This document shows positions 33,688 to 45,077 of a stretch of DNA of 64,000 bases, piece after piece. The notes beneath the pieces were generated by a model that saw only the letters and a list, made by a program, of their open reading frames with translations, ran no database searches and had not been told where the DNA came from. Numbering within the stretch: position 1 is the first letter of the stretch; each line of letters opens with the position of its first letter. The position numbers were made by a program, and so were the translations under genes. This DNA comes from Sycobia sp. Sy_11 (lineage: Eukaryota; Arthropoda; Insecta; Hymenoptera; Epichrysomallidae), in assembly GCA_018907035.1 (NCBI GenBank), contig JACCIC010000123.1, positions 1,563,501-1,627,500 of the forward strand, given 5' to 3'.

Positions 33688-35289
33688 TGTTCAATGTGAG
33701 CAGCTTTTTGTCAGCAGCTATACTCGGGATCCAAGTGGACGGCACGTCGTCCCAATACCTCTGAAGAATGATGCAATGATCAAACTCGAAGAGAGTTTGA
33801 CACAGGCGCAAGTCGCCTTGAAGGCAATGCATGGCCGCATGAAATGAGACAAGAGACTCGCAAGCGCGTACATCGATTTCATGAACAATTATATACAGAG
33901 CGGTCACATGCGCCCTCTCATGCAAACAGCTTTGAGCGCGAGATTGCTTGACTAAAACAAGGCGAGATTGTATACTGGAACAGCTGTCTACGACCACTAG
34001 CACCTTTCATGTACGAGGCCGGCCTCGTCCGTGTTGGCGGCAGACTTCGCAACTAGTTTTTGCCAACCGACGAAAAGCATCCGGTCATCCTGCATGGACG
34101 CAGTCACCTAGCTCAAATCGTAATAATGTGCGCTCACAGAGGCTGCTTGCACGCAGGATTCCGCACCATTTACACCAGAGCCATCCAGCGAGCGTGGATC
34201 ATCGGCGGTTGAGCTCGGGTCAGATCTCTGCTTCGCCGATGCACGATTTGCACACGTTCGAATGCGAAACCGCTCTCTCAAGCCATGGCCGACCTCCCGG
34301 CATCTCGAGTGACTCAAGCGCCCGCTTTTTTTGGGACCGGAGTCGACTACGCGGGACCATTTCAAGTGCTCAGGTCGAAGGGTCGAGGTGCCAAGTCAAG
34401 TAAAGGGTACGTCGCGCTGTTCATCTGCTTGGCTGCGAAAGCGATTCACCTCGAACTTGTGGGGGACCTCAGCACTCAAAGCTTTCTCGGAGCCCTCGAC
34501 CGATTCTCCGGCCACCGCGAACGACCTAAGGAAATATGGAGCGATAATGGCACGAACTGTCGTGGATCCAATACCGAGCGAAACCGATAACTGCGCGATG
34601 CTGAGGTCAATTTTAATCTGGTTGAGGGCGACCTCACACATCAAGGTATCATATGGCGCTTCATTTCTCCTTCTGCACCACACTTTGATGGAATTTGGGA
34701 GGCGGGCGTCAAATCGACCAAGACTCATGTGCGTCGTGTTCTCGGCCCTCGAAAGCTCACATTCGAAGAGCTTTCGACGCTCCTTGTGAATATCGAACGC
34801 ATTCTCAACTGCAGACCTCTTGCTCCATTATCCGGAGATCCAGATGACATCGATGTGCTGACACCGGCACACTTCCTCATCGGTCGATTCCTCACATCCA
34901 CGCCGCAACCGTTAGCGACTGAGCTACCCCTGGACCACGAAACTCACTGGGCCTTAGTGAAAAAAGTCCGCGATCAATTTTGGATTCGTTGGAGTCGTGA
35001 ATACCTTAACACTTTGCAGCAAAGAGCCAAGTGGTGTCGACCAAGGACGAATCTCTCTGTTGCGGATCTAGTCGTCATCGTTGATCCTCCCCTCTTGAAG
35101 GCCAACGGTAATTGGCCCCTCGGGCGTTTTACAGCTGTCCATCCCGGACACGACGACTTGGTGCGAGTAGCTACCGTACAGACAGTCGACGGTTCCTGCA
35201 CTCGATCTGTGGTCAAGCTTGTTAAGATGCCAGTAGCGGATTCCACACCTGCTTCCCTGCAGCCGACGAGGCAACACCAAAATCAGTAA
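33688..35289 (+). pseudogene. pol: BEL RT N-terminus joined to integrase and C-terminal domain
   Basis: 33688-33910 has the RT entry region (SGRHVVPIPLKNDAMIKLEE, SGHMRPL). Within 25 bp it switches to the integrase zinc-binding region (GLVRVGGRL, HPVILHGRSHLAQIV, AHRGCLHAGF near 34020-34170), so the RT palm and RNase H are missing. The integrase core follows with GVDYAGPF and IWSDNGTNCRG (two catalytic Asp) and, in a shifted frame, HFDGIWEAGVKS (Glu) near 34685. The last part (34729-35289) is the BEL C-terminal domain: LTPAHFLIG, DQFWIRWSREYLNTL and GRFTAVHPG. Stops near 33847, 33954, 34213 and 34590 break it. Confidence 0.82.
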
Positions 35290-35450
35290 CCGGATATGGA
35301 TAGATCTATCGCGGACAACTAACAGTCTGTCAATGCACTTACTACGGCGGGCGGCGGACGGTCTGGCAGCTAACCTCCCACGGCGGGCAGCCGAAAGAGT
35401 CCAACAGCGAGTGACCGCTGTCATAAAGATCCTTACTCTTTGATTCGTTT

Positions 35451-35470
35451 AGGAAACGAGGCGGGCAGGA
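35451..35470 (+). other. Polypurine tract of BEL element
   Basis: GGAAACGAGGCGGGCAGGA lies immediately before the 3' LTR, the position where plus-strand DNA synthesis is primed. Confidence 0.65.
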
Positions 35471-35748
35471 TGTTGGATTCAATCTTCACGCTATATGCGC
35501 GCCGTGGGTCTTGTCTGGCGGGCCCGCGAACAGGCGGCACTGGTGATGTCTGCCTCGCCTCACTCATCGACTCGGCATGATTTCCGCGCCTTCCACGAAA
35601 ACCAGTTGCGCATCAGCTACCGCTACGCTAGGGACACTCACCATGTATCTGAATATTAATCATTCAACAAGTTCCTCAATAATGAAAATAAATTGATACA
35701 TTAAGATTATCTGTTATTTACTCATTTCTCTACAATCCTTATCAAACC
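35471..35748 (+). repeat. BEL 3' LTR
   Basis: A 278-bp copy of the 5' LTR, TGTTGGATTC to CAAACC (the expected final CA has become CC). The ATTTG target duplication follows. Confidence 0.85.
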
Positions 35749-35753
35749 ATTTG

Positions 35754-36863
35754 TTATATAAAATAAATTATCTATGATATTCATTATTCGTATCTTTGTG
35801 TATTTTCTTAATTTAACCAATTCGATTTTAAAGTATCATACATTTATTCATTTCAGAAATTATTTAATACAAAGTCAGATAAAATAGTATAAATGATAAA
35901 TAACGCGACCAATGCTGCAAAATGAGGAAATATAATTTTTCAAAAAAATTTTTAAATATTCTATGATAATCTTCAATTTGAAGAAGCAAATTATCTAATT
36001 CTATGTCACAAAAAAATAAAGTCTCTAATATATGCAATAAATTTATCTTTACATTGAGACTTTCTTTATATTTTTATAATAAGAGTTAAATATAATTTAA
36101 AATCAATAATAAATACAAGAATTTAAAAAACTTTATTAAAATTTTTATTATAGTCAGCTTATACACATTTTTCTATCGAAATGAAAGAAAACAAAGACTA
36201 TAACAAATAATAATCAACTAAAATAATCTAAGAAATTTAAAAATTAACAAGAATAATGTTTAAAATTGGTTTATTTATATAAAACATCATTGAAGATTAT
36301 TGTTCTCTTTCAACTTTACTATACTAATTAAAAAAAATTATATATCATACAATTAATGTGTAGTGATTGTGAAAAGCAGAAAATAATAACTTCATACACA
36401 ATTATTTTCTTGATTCTCAGAATATTTCAAACTCATCTATGCAGTGGAAATCGTTATTTGCTCATGAATTAATTTGGATCGTACAAGTTCAAAAGACAAA
36501 TTAAATATTTTCCCGCACTCGGGGAGCAAAATACGATTTTCTGTAACTGACTAGAGGAAGCAAAATACTACTTTTCCTCCCTAGAGAGGAAAAGTGTTTA
36601 TGACCCTTTCTGCACCAATCAGAGACCAGGGAGGAACAGTAAAAGATCGAAACAGTATATATTGTTTGAAATTTGGTCGTCCGATGGCTGTGTCTGCCTG
36701 CGCAACAGATGTTTTTGGCTTATTGTGGCTTTTGTCTTATGTTTGCTTTAAATCGTCAGTAAAGCTTTGATCTTTGAACCATTCAGTTACAAAAGTGCTT
36801 CGAGAATAACATATTTATCTATTTATATATTTAGTAATATTTACATGTTCAGTTGTGTTTATA

Positions 36864-36902
<39 letters not shown>

Positions 36903-37081
36903 CATATATAGTTTTTTTAGTTCTTTGTGATACAATTATTTTTGTGTTAGTTATTTATACCTAGTGATTTTTTGTTTATATTTTATATAAAAATGATAGC
37001 GGAGTACCTGTAGAAATAATGGAGCAAACCTAGCAAATTTCAATGAACTTGTTGCCGCACAAATCAAAATTAAAATAAACG
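35754..37081. other. AT-rich sequence upstream of the tyrosine-recombinase gene
   Basis: No coding seen. 36520-36790 is less AT-rich and has a TATA-like GTATATATTG near 36654 and TCAGT initiator-like words near 36750-36785. It could be the promoter or 5' part of the recombinase element, but this is weak. A palindrome TTTTCCTCCCTAGAGAGGAAAA (one mismatch) lies near 36572, and a TA run near 36868-36896. Confidence 0.4.
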
Positions 37082-38429
37082 ATGGTATATAATGAATTTC
37101 AAAAGTGGCGAAAATCAAAAAATACATGTTCCTTTTCTGAACCTATATTTCTAATGTATTTTGAAGAATTATCTCAGAGAATGAAATTATCAACATTGTG
37201 GTCGAAATATTCAATGTTGAGATCGAGTGTACAAAGGTACGACAATGTAGACATATTAAAATATAAAAAACTTATTTATTTTTTGAAAAATTTACATTGT
37301 GGTTATAGAGCCAAAATGGCGAAGATCCTGACACCACAACAAGTTTCTAGATTTATCAACACAGCTCTTGATAAACAATACTTAGATGTTAAAGTAAGTC
37401 TTTTACTAATAAAATAAATTTACGTATAATTACCATTTTTATTCATTCAGATTATAAATTCTTTTATAAAGTTGGTTATTTAGAGTTCATTAAATTTAAT
37501 TAAAGTGATAAATTATATTAATTGTTTCAGTATATATTTTTGATAATTTTTCTATGAAAATACTTTTTAATTTTTTACATTATTTATAATTATTACTTGA
37601 TTTTAGAAGGTATGTAACCTCCTTGCTGTCCCTCACTCTTATCATTTGATGACTTAAAAATTATATTTAATTTTCAGGCTATTTGTGCTATAGGAATTTG
37701 TGGGGCATGCAGAATAGATAAATTGACATTTCTAACAATGGAAAACGTAGAAGATCATATGACCATGTTACATATAGAAGTTCCAAACACAAAAATAAAA
37801 ATCGAGCGGTCCTTCATTATGCATGGCGAATTTTTTAACATATGTAAAAAATATTTAAGTTCGCGACCGGTAAATGTAAAAACAAACCGATGTTTCTTAA
37901 ATTATCAGTGTGGTTCGTGTACGAAACAACCCATTGGAAAAAATAAAATGGGCTCTATGGCGAAACAAATCGCTAAATTTTTAGATTTGGAGAACCCAGA
38001 TTTATATACAGGTCACACATTTAGAAGGATATCGGCTACATTTCTTGTTGATGGTGGTGGTGATATAACTGCGTTAAAACGCCATGGGTGTTGGAAATCC
38101 AATACTGTCACTGAAGGTGATATAGGTGACTCACTGCAAAATAAAGTAGCAATGAATAAATTTATTATAAATAATTTGCAATTAGAGCCATCTGCGTCAG
38201 CTATGGCCGCAAATAAAGATCCTAATGAGCTAAACTGAAGCGCGTGAAAATTTCAACATCAGGTAATAATCCGATATAATCAACTTCCCGCATGTTAGCA
38301 GTATCTGGAAATAACGTGAAATGCAAGGAAAAACCAGTGCCTGTAACTGTGCTATTAAATAATGAAAATAATTCAATTCTAGGTTCAACATTTCAATTTA
38401 TGAATGTAATGTCACAATTAATGTTATGA
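37082..38429 (+). pseudogene. Crypton-like tyrosine recombinase, two exons, decayed
   Basis: Exon 1 (37082-37393) holds the N-terminal core-binding part (EFQKWRKSKN, SMLRSSVQRY, LTPQQVSRFI). A 284-bp intron (GTAAGT donor at 37394; TTTTCAG acceptor ending 37677) joins in phase to exon 2. There GICGACRIDKL carries the first catalytic Arg, GHTFRRISATFLVDGGGDIT the His-x-x-Arg box, and LKRHGCWKS the His/Trp position. Where the family has its nucleophilic Tyr, this copy reads TEGDIGDS, with Asp. The frame stops at 38236 after DPNELN, but coding-like sequence continues one frame over to 38429 (KRVKISTSGNN, KPVPVTVLLNNENNS) with one more stop. It is therefore a frameshifted relic rather than a host gene. 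Crypton assignment rests on memory of insect Cryptons. Confidence 0.7.
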
Positions 38430-38720
38430 ATGAAAAAAAAAATTAGTAAAATAAATTATGTTGTAAATATAAAATGAAAATGTTTTTATTTCAGTTTCTT
38501 TCATTGTATATATGAAGATTCCAAAATACGACTAATACATTATGTGCCTGAAGTGAACTGAAAAAAATTACCTGTGAAGGTTCGAAGGGTTCGGTCACGT
38601 TCTTCTCGCTTTTTGCCTCCATAATACACGTTCGTACTGCGAGTCTTGGTAACATCTGTCAGACTGTCAATACACGTTAAATAAGCCCCTTCCCTCTCCA
38701 TTAAAATCGGACCTTTTGTT
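38430..38720. other. Downstream sequence with AATAAA, no gene seen
   Basis: AATAAA-like words near 38450 could serve the recombinase transcript. The rest holds nothing recognised up to the LINE tail. Confidence 0.4.
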
Positions 38721-39893
38721 TAAACTTTTTTTTTTTAAATGCTTTTATTGATGACAAAAAATTATTTACATTTACAGAATTGGTAAATCATAACAAAACC
38801 AGGATTTACATATTTTTTTTTTTACAAAATGGTGGTGAGGACCACGCTCGTTATAATGTTTTTTGTACAAGAGTTGTTACATATTTAGTTATTTACATAT
38901 TCTTGTTGCGTCTTACGGTCAAGTTATACATTGTGATGTGGCGTTAGAAAAAATTTTATCTATGCATAGACATAGGGATAAGAGAAAAAAAACTAACTTT
39001 ACTAATATTGTATTTTGGAATGAGTAAGAAAGAAAAAAAAACAAAAAAAGAGATAAAATAAGTAATAAAAACTTTAGAATAATTATTATCTTAATGATAC
39101 ACTTAAATTAATGAATGCATTTAGTTGTATTCGAATCGAAGCATAGTTTTCCTATCTTTTTCTGTTATGTCTGTTGTGAATCTTAATACCGTGCTGTTTG
39201 TATATTGATATATTTTTTTGTTATTATTTCTCCTAGGAATATGGTATAGTACAGGGCAACCACTTTGATTCGATACATAGTTATTTTCATCTAGGAACTT
39301 AAAGTCATTTACCGTAGCGAAACCGTTATTTATTCTTTCTAACGAGTACGATCTGTTAGTATTGTGTATGTTCTTAACTAGTTGGTTATCTACAGAATTT
39401 ATTGATTTTACATATTTTCTGATTAGTTTTATGATAAAAACATCTATTCTAATTATTTCTGCTTTTTTGTACAGTGTTATGTTAGATATTCTTTTTTTAA
39501 GTGGATCTGAGTAATTTCTATATAGATTTAGGCAACATTTTAATATTTTTCTTTCAAAAATTCTTATTTTTTCCATTAAATTCAGATTAATATTAAACCA
39601 GATAGGACAAGAATAGGTAATTATTGATCTTAATAAGCTTAGGTAGGTTATAATTTTGGCTTTTTGATTTAGTCGAAAAAAGAAAATGTTGTGTAATTTT
39701 TTGAAAATAATGTTTGACTTATTTATTTATATATTGACATGTTCGTTAAATCGTAGTAAGTCATCTAAGTGTACGCCAAGATATCTTACAGATCTTTTGT
39801 GTGGTATACTAACGTCGTTGTCTTTGCTTTCAATAGACCTCCAATTACTTTTGATATTTTTTGGTGTCCTGTTGTTGATTGGGTCTTCTGTTT
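38721..39893 (-). mobile_element. 5'-truncated LINE
   Basis: On the minus strand the 3' end carries AATAAA (about 38740) and an A tail (plus-strand T run at about 38729-38739). Coding upstream is the region downstream of a reverse transcriptase. The flanks TTTTGTTTAAAC (left) and TTCTGTTTAACC (right) look like a short imperfect target duplication. 5' truncation is typical of LINE insertion by target-primed reverse transcription. Clade is uncertain, most like Jockey or a relative. Confidence 0.7.
39121..39880 (-). pseudogene. LINE reverse-transcriptase C-terminal region
   Basis: The upstream part (about 39880-39577) reads RSVRYLGVHLDDLLRFNEHV, then after a stop KAKIITYLSLLRSIITYSCP and IW. 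The open 151-aa frame follows, starting MEKIRIFERKILKCCLNLYR. This is the thumb-side and C-terminal region of LINE ORF2 with its usual PIW and FERK motifs. The endonuclease and RT palm are absent because of 5' truncation. A stop near 39728 confirms decay. Confidence 0.72.
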
Positions 39894-40981
39894 AACCTCT
39901 ACCTGAAGAAATTCCTTTTTCGTATGATCCCGCTATTTATATAAATACATAAACATCTAAATGCATCTTTGCATTGACCGCTGAATAGCTCCCTTCGTGT
40001 AGGAAAATAGTATATGATATGTACTATTAATTAATTTTTTTTAATGTACTATTAATTAATTTTTTTTTTAACTTTAATTGTTTTTCATATATATAATCAT
40101 TTGCTGCGAAACAATAGATTCGTGAAATTACTAATGTGTAAAATCATTCGAATTTTCTTACACAAATTATAATAATACACAATCACTCCGTTATGCGAAA
40201 AGGATTAAATAGTATATTTATATATTTCTGAAAGTTCGATTGAAAATTAAATAACAATATGAACAGTTTTAAATGTTGTGGCAAATACTGATAAGGATCC
40301 TTTAATATTTTTAATTTATTTATAAAATATAAACATCGCATAACAATGTGTTCTTATTACAATGTAGTAATGCAAAATAACTTTTTTCAGGAGAAATTAA
40401 CGATACAACGAAACATAAAAGTAGTTTGAAATTGAGAAAAAATATGCGGATATAAAAGAAAAAATAATTCAACCTAGCATGTCCTACGATATATACCAAG
40501 TTAGAACATATGAAAGCTAAGCAGTAATGCCACTATTATTTGTGTTCTTCTATAAGCGTCTAACTTCTTTGGTAATACGTATGGCAGGGGCGTGTACATA
40601 GATTCTAGTCAACGAGCTTGTGAGAAAATGAAAGGGGCAAGAGGAGACAATGTTTCACGACAGATACGTGATCGTACATTTTGCTCTCGTCAAGCGAAAA
40701 GAGAAAAAACCAAGTGCTAAGGCGGCGGTGTGCAGGACATTATAGACTTAGGTAGAAAAGGATTGGGGAATCGGGTATGTCGCGTAGATATACACTGTGA
40801 CGGTGACACGACAATATAAAGCATGTGGCCGCGAAAGGACAATAACAAAGACTCGCGCTAGTATAATAAAAAATAGAAACGGGGATAAAACCTTGAATGA
40901 AACAAATTTCAGGAAGATTACTGCTGAATGCCTGCGCGAAGTGATTTTGGTGGTTATATAGCAACAGCCAGAATATGTAAA
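39894..40981. other. Intergenic sequence, no gene seen
   Basis: AT-rich to about 40490, then a less AT-rich stretch (40560-40980) with short minus frames (89-96 aa) whose start lies in the next mariner's end. No motif recognised. Confidence 0.5.
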
Positions 40982-40983
40982 TA

Positions 40984-42230
40984 CGAGGGTGGATTGATAA
41001 GTTTCCGGCCTGATCAAGAGATGGCGCCACTAGGCCTACCTTGAGGTGACGTTCTATAATACCGTCCTTAGATAGCTTATAGCTATAGCTTCAGTCCGAT
41101 CGCCATTTTAGTTTAGATTTGAGAGCACGCTGAACAAGACGCCTCTATGTTTTTCGTAAAAATGGAAAAGCTGGAAAATCGTGCTGTCATCAAATACTTT
41201 TATTTGAAGTGATTAACGCCGAAGAAATTTAAAGAAGAGATGGACTCAACACTGGGGACATCCTTCCCATCATATTAAACCGTTAAGCAGTGGGTTTCCG
41301 AGTTTAAAAAGGGTTGTATGAGCACCTCTGATGAGCCTTGCTCAGGACGCCCCATTGAGGTCACAACTCCAGATATGATCGAAAAAATCCATCAAATAGT
41401 GCTGAAAGAACGCAGATTAAAAGTGCGTGAGATAGCTAAGACCGGTCAGATGTCATATGAACGTGTACAAAATATTTTGCACCAACATTTGTATATGGAA
41501 AAGCTCTGTGCAAGATGGGTGCCGCGTTTGCTAACAGTCGATCAAAAATTGATTCAAAAGAACATTTCTACCGCCAATTGGGCGTTGTATAAGCGTAATT
41601 CAAGCAAATTTTTGCGTCGATTGATTGTAACCGTTGATAAAACTTGGGTCCACCACTACACTCCTGAAACGAAACGACAGTCTAAACATAGGATTGGACC
41701 AGGGGAACCAACTCCAAAGAAGGCAAAAACAATTTTTTCGGCGAACAAGGTTATGGCTACTGTTTTTTGAGATGCAAGAGGTATTATATACATTGATTAC
41801 CTTGAAAAGGGTAAAACTATCACTGGTCAATACTACGCAGACTTATTGCAACGCTTGAGCCACGAAGTGAAATTTAAACGACCAGCGCACACGTCAATCG
41901 TTGCAATGGCTAAAATCAACGATCTAAAGTTTGAATTGATGCCGCACCCTCCCCACTCTCCAGACCTAGCCCTGAGTGACTATTAGCTGTTTCCTAACCT
42001 CAAAAAATGGCTTGGCGGTAAGAGATTTGCGAACAATGAATAAGTAATCGAAGTTGTAAATGGGTATTTTGAGGAGATTGACGAATGAGTCTATAGAGAT
42101 GGCATTACTAAACTAGAACACCGCTATGAGAAATGTATCAGCTTTGGAGGAGATTATGTTGAGAAATAAAAAAAATTCTTAAAAACGTTGTTTTTCTTGG
42201 TCAGGCCGGAAACTTATCAATCCATCCTCG
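40984..42230 (+). mobile_element. mariner element B, copy 1, dead
   Basis: The 1247-bp element has inverted ends CGAGGRTGGATTGATAAGTT (left and reverse-complemented right) and TA on both sides (40982-40983 and 42231-42232). A second copy of the same subfamily begins at 63188. The transposase is broken, and a segment including the second catalytic Asp is deleted. Confidence 0.92.
41162..42169 (+). pseudogene. mariner transposase pseudogene (element B, copy 1)
   Basis: It starts MEKLENRAVIKYFYLK, then a stop (41210). The helix-turn-helix region and VREIAKTGQMSYERVQNIL, the linker WVPRLL and the first catalytic region IVTVDKTWVHHYTPE are readable. A TGA at 41768 replaces the residue after MATVF, and the same TGA is present in the 63-kb copy. 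Near 41880 coding jumps from KFKRP to AHTSIVAMAK, so the stretch with the second Asp is gone. The third region reads PHPPHSPDLALSDY followed by a stop. The C-terminus survives to GGDYVEK at 42166. Intact relatives are about 340 aa. Confidence 0.88.
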
Positions 42231-42232
42231 TA

Positions 42233-43356
42233 CATATAAGAGCAAAGACGTGCATACTACTGTATAGGATAGGAGATCCTGGTGGTTAACAACGGAAAAA
42301 GTTAATTTGATTAGTACTAAACAAGTACCGGTAATTTTAAAAGAACATATAAAGAATTCTTTCTAAATTCATCCTTTTCAACGGAAATTCGAAAAGGTAT
42401 ATGATGACAGAATTAACTAATTACATTTGATAAATTCCACAAAATTACTTAGACTAACTAAATATATAATGAAAATAAAGAATTATTTAAGTTAATATAA
42501 AGAAATATTTCAAAAAATTTACTGAACGATTTATTGCTTATACTAAATATTTCTTAAGATTAATGAAATATTTAGTTGATTTTCTTAAATATGTTTGAAT
42601 TATTAAATATTTCTGTAACATAACCAAATATTTTGTAAAGTTGAGTTAATATTTCATTATTCTCAAGAAGAAATTAGTTTACATAAAGGCTCATTTGTAT
42701 ATTTTATATCAAAGTTGATGAAAATCACGAAACTTTTAATGGTACTAATCAAATATTTTAATAAATTCACTAAATTATTTGTTGAATCAATAAAATCATA
42801 AATTAAATTCACAATATATTTTGATAGAAATATTTTTAAAATAATTTTTTTATAAATTAAAAAAACATTTTGTTCCTCTCAAAGCCTTTTCCGAATGGCT
42901 ATTTGATGTGATTTGATGATTCGTTCTGAAAACTTGCAACATTCTGGTGTACCAATGGCCTACCTGAACGTTCTACATCGTTTCTGTCCGTATGATCATA
43001 TTTAAATTCAGCATACTACCGACAAATCGTTGGTTTGGATGGAGAGGTGTCCGGGTAATGTTTTTCCAGCCATTACTGGGCTGCTACGGTGTTTTTACCC
43101 ATTATAAAACAATGTTTTATCAACATGCAGAACTCCCTTTTTTCCATTTTTCAAACAAATTTATACGTAATTTACCATTGATGGAATCACTTATTTATAT
43201 ATAGATATATTGTGTAAAATCATTATTATAAATAGTTTTTGTTATTTCATCTTTTTACTTCTAAAGGAAAAGAAAATAATAAAATAAAATATTTAATGAA
43301 TTACATATTATGGTGTAATTTATTTAACAACAACGATTATTAAATAAATTATAAGG

Positions 43357-43415
<59 letters not shown>

Positions 43416-43440
43416 TATATGTTGCGTGTGTGTATAATAT
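42233..43440. other. AT-rich intergenic sequence, no gene seen
   Basis: No element ends or coding motifs recognised. Two TA runs lie at about 43365-43420, directly before the next mariner. Confidence 0.55.
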
Positions 43441-43445
43441 ATACT

Positions 43446-44520
43446 ACTGTGTACAAATATGAGTCAGACTTTTCAATTCAAACTTCTTGGGTTGATCGAT
43501 TCGGACAAATGTTTTTATTTTTAAGTTGATAGTAGAGTCAGAGATATCTGTGCCAAATTTTGTACAATTATCTTCATTTGTCATATAGTTACGTTAGTAT
43601 TTTGTGAACAAAGAAAAGTTGTTTCTTCGGTTTTTATAATGTCTGGAATTATTCAACAAAGAAGTAGTATTAAATTTTGTGCGCGAAATGAAATATTGGC
43701 CGCCGATACGTTGCGTAGCGAGACTGGCCGAGAATGTTGCAGAAGGCCTTTCGTGAGAAATTAATATCAAGAACAAGTATTCTAGATTGACACAAATTGT
43801 TCAAAGAAGGTCGAGAACGCGTTGAAGACGAACCACATCAAAGACGACCAAGAACATCTACTGATGAGCTACACGTCGACAAAATCAAAGAATTGGTTCT
43901 ACAAAATCGTCGATTGGCTACTAGAGTGCTTGCTGATATTGCTGGAATTTAAAAAAAGGTCAGTCGACATAATTTTGAAAGACATTTTGTGCCTGAAAAG
44001 AGTGAAATCTCGATTGGTGCCAAAAACACTCAATTTTTTGGAAAAACAGCGTCGCATGGAGCTTTGTGAAACGATGCTTCTGGACTATCAGGACAAGATG
44101 GAACGCATAATAACTAGGGATGAGACTTTGGGTCTATGCTTACGATCCAGAAACAACCGACTAATCGATCGAATATCGTGCCAAAGAAAGCGAAGACCGA
44201 AAAAATCATGCCAAAGTCATTAGCGTGGTGTGGCGCATTATGAATTCCTTCCCACCGGCCAAACGGTTAACAAAGAATATTGTATGAGTAGTAAGCGTCG
44301 TTTGCATGAAGCTATTTGTCTCAAACGGCCACATTTATAGAAAGACAACTTGGTTTTTGCATCTTGATAATGCACCAGCTCACACTGCATTGATATACGT
44401 AAACATTTCGCTAAAAATTCAACCAATATCGTTTCGCAACGCTTTATTCGCCTGATTTAGCACCGTGTGACTTCTAAATGTTTTACAATTTATAATTGTG
44501 CCCTACAAAATCCAGCTGGT
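43446..44520 (+). mobile_element. mariner element C, dead and 3'-truncated
   Basis: The left end begins near ACTGTGTACAAATATGAGTC beside a TA run. Transposase-like sequence runs from 43639 to about 44500. No matching right inverted repeat was found, and similarity fades at about 44500-44520, so the 3' end appears lost. Confidence 0.65.
43639..44500 (+). pseudogene. mariner transposase pseudogene (element C)
   Basis: It starts MSGIIQQRSSIKFCARNEI; a frameshift follows. FKEGRERVEDEPHQRRPRTS and ELVLQNRRLATRVLADIAGI mark the DNA-binding half. MERIITRDETLG (first catalytic Asp) and EKSEISIGAKN-type sequence lie in other frames near 43990-44130. ILIMHQL near 44365 stands for the second region, and YSPDLAPCDF near 44450 gives the third Asp. 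Many stops and shifts; inactive. The family differs from the other mariners here. Confidence 0.75.
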
Positions 44521-44524
44521 GCGC

Positions 44525-44737
44525 GTGGTGAACAAGAGAAGGGGTGTCCAAAAGGAGCATGCTCACGCACTAGATACAACGTAAGGTTGCAAGTGGAAAG
44601 GTTAGGTTTAAAATAAGCGGGTGAAAGAATTGCTGTCGTGAGTCAGTTGGTCAGTGAAAAAGAGGGAGGGACGGGGTGAGGTATCGGAGAAGCGCAAAGC
44701 CAACAAAAGAGAATACATTTGGACCTTCAATTCCTTT

Positions 44738-44789
<52 letters not shown>

Positions 44790-44790
44790 T
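44525..44790. other. Short unrecognised block, then (TA)n
   Basis: 44525-44735 is less AT-rich sequence without a gene or known element. 44741-44790 is TA repeat leading to the Helitron fragment's end. Confidence 0.5.
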
Positions 44791-44793
44791 ATA

Positions 44794-45003
44794 CTAGCAT
44801 CCCCCGTCTCGGCTTCGTTCGAGATAATAATTTAACCGATTTCATAAACAATTCAATAATATCTAAGTAAAAAGTAGTCTATATATACAAATCTATATTT
44901 CTATAAATAATTAACCGTAATTTACCTATCGTCGCTTCTGTATAAAAAGCTGCTTCAATGTAGCGTTCACTTAAAAAAGCTGATATTTTGCCGACCATTT
45001 TAT

Positions 45004-45012
<9 letters not shown>
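44794..45012 (-). mobile_element. Helitron 3' terminal fragment
   Basis: The plus strand reads CTAGCATCCCCCGTCTCGG at 44794 on, the reverse complement of the family's 3' end with its hairpin. About 220 bp match copy 2 from 9887 to about 10103, then TA repeat begins. The rest of that Helitron is absent. It lies in opposite orientation to the adjoining Helitron copy 4. Confidence 0.78.
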
Positions 45013-45040
<28 letters not shown>

Positions 45041-45077
45041 CATATCATATCATATCATATCATATCATATCATACTA

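Larger units (their letters stand above)
30313..35748 (+). mobile_element. BEL/Pao retrotransposon with both LTRs, RT core deleted
   Basis: The 5.4-kb element is flanked by ATTTG (30308-30312 and 35749-35753). Order: 5' LTR (30313-30601), tRNA-Tyr primer site, ~1-kb leader, gag, protease, a short reverse-transcriptase N-terminus, integrase, C-terminal domain, polypurine tract, 3' LTR (35471-35748). About 2 kb that should hold the RT palm and RNase H is absent near 33910-33935. Several stops and shifts break the remaining frame. Less AT-rich than its surroundings, as expected for coding DNA that arrived by transposition. Confidence 0.88.

Noticed and set aside
33948..34403. 151-aa and 152-aa plus frames at 33948 and 34331
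   Set aside because: They are alternative frames of the BEL integrase; the motif-bearing frames lie alongside.
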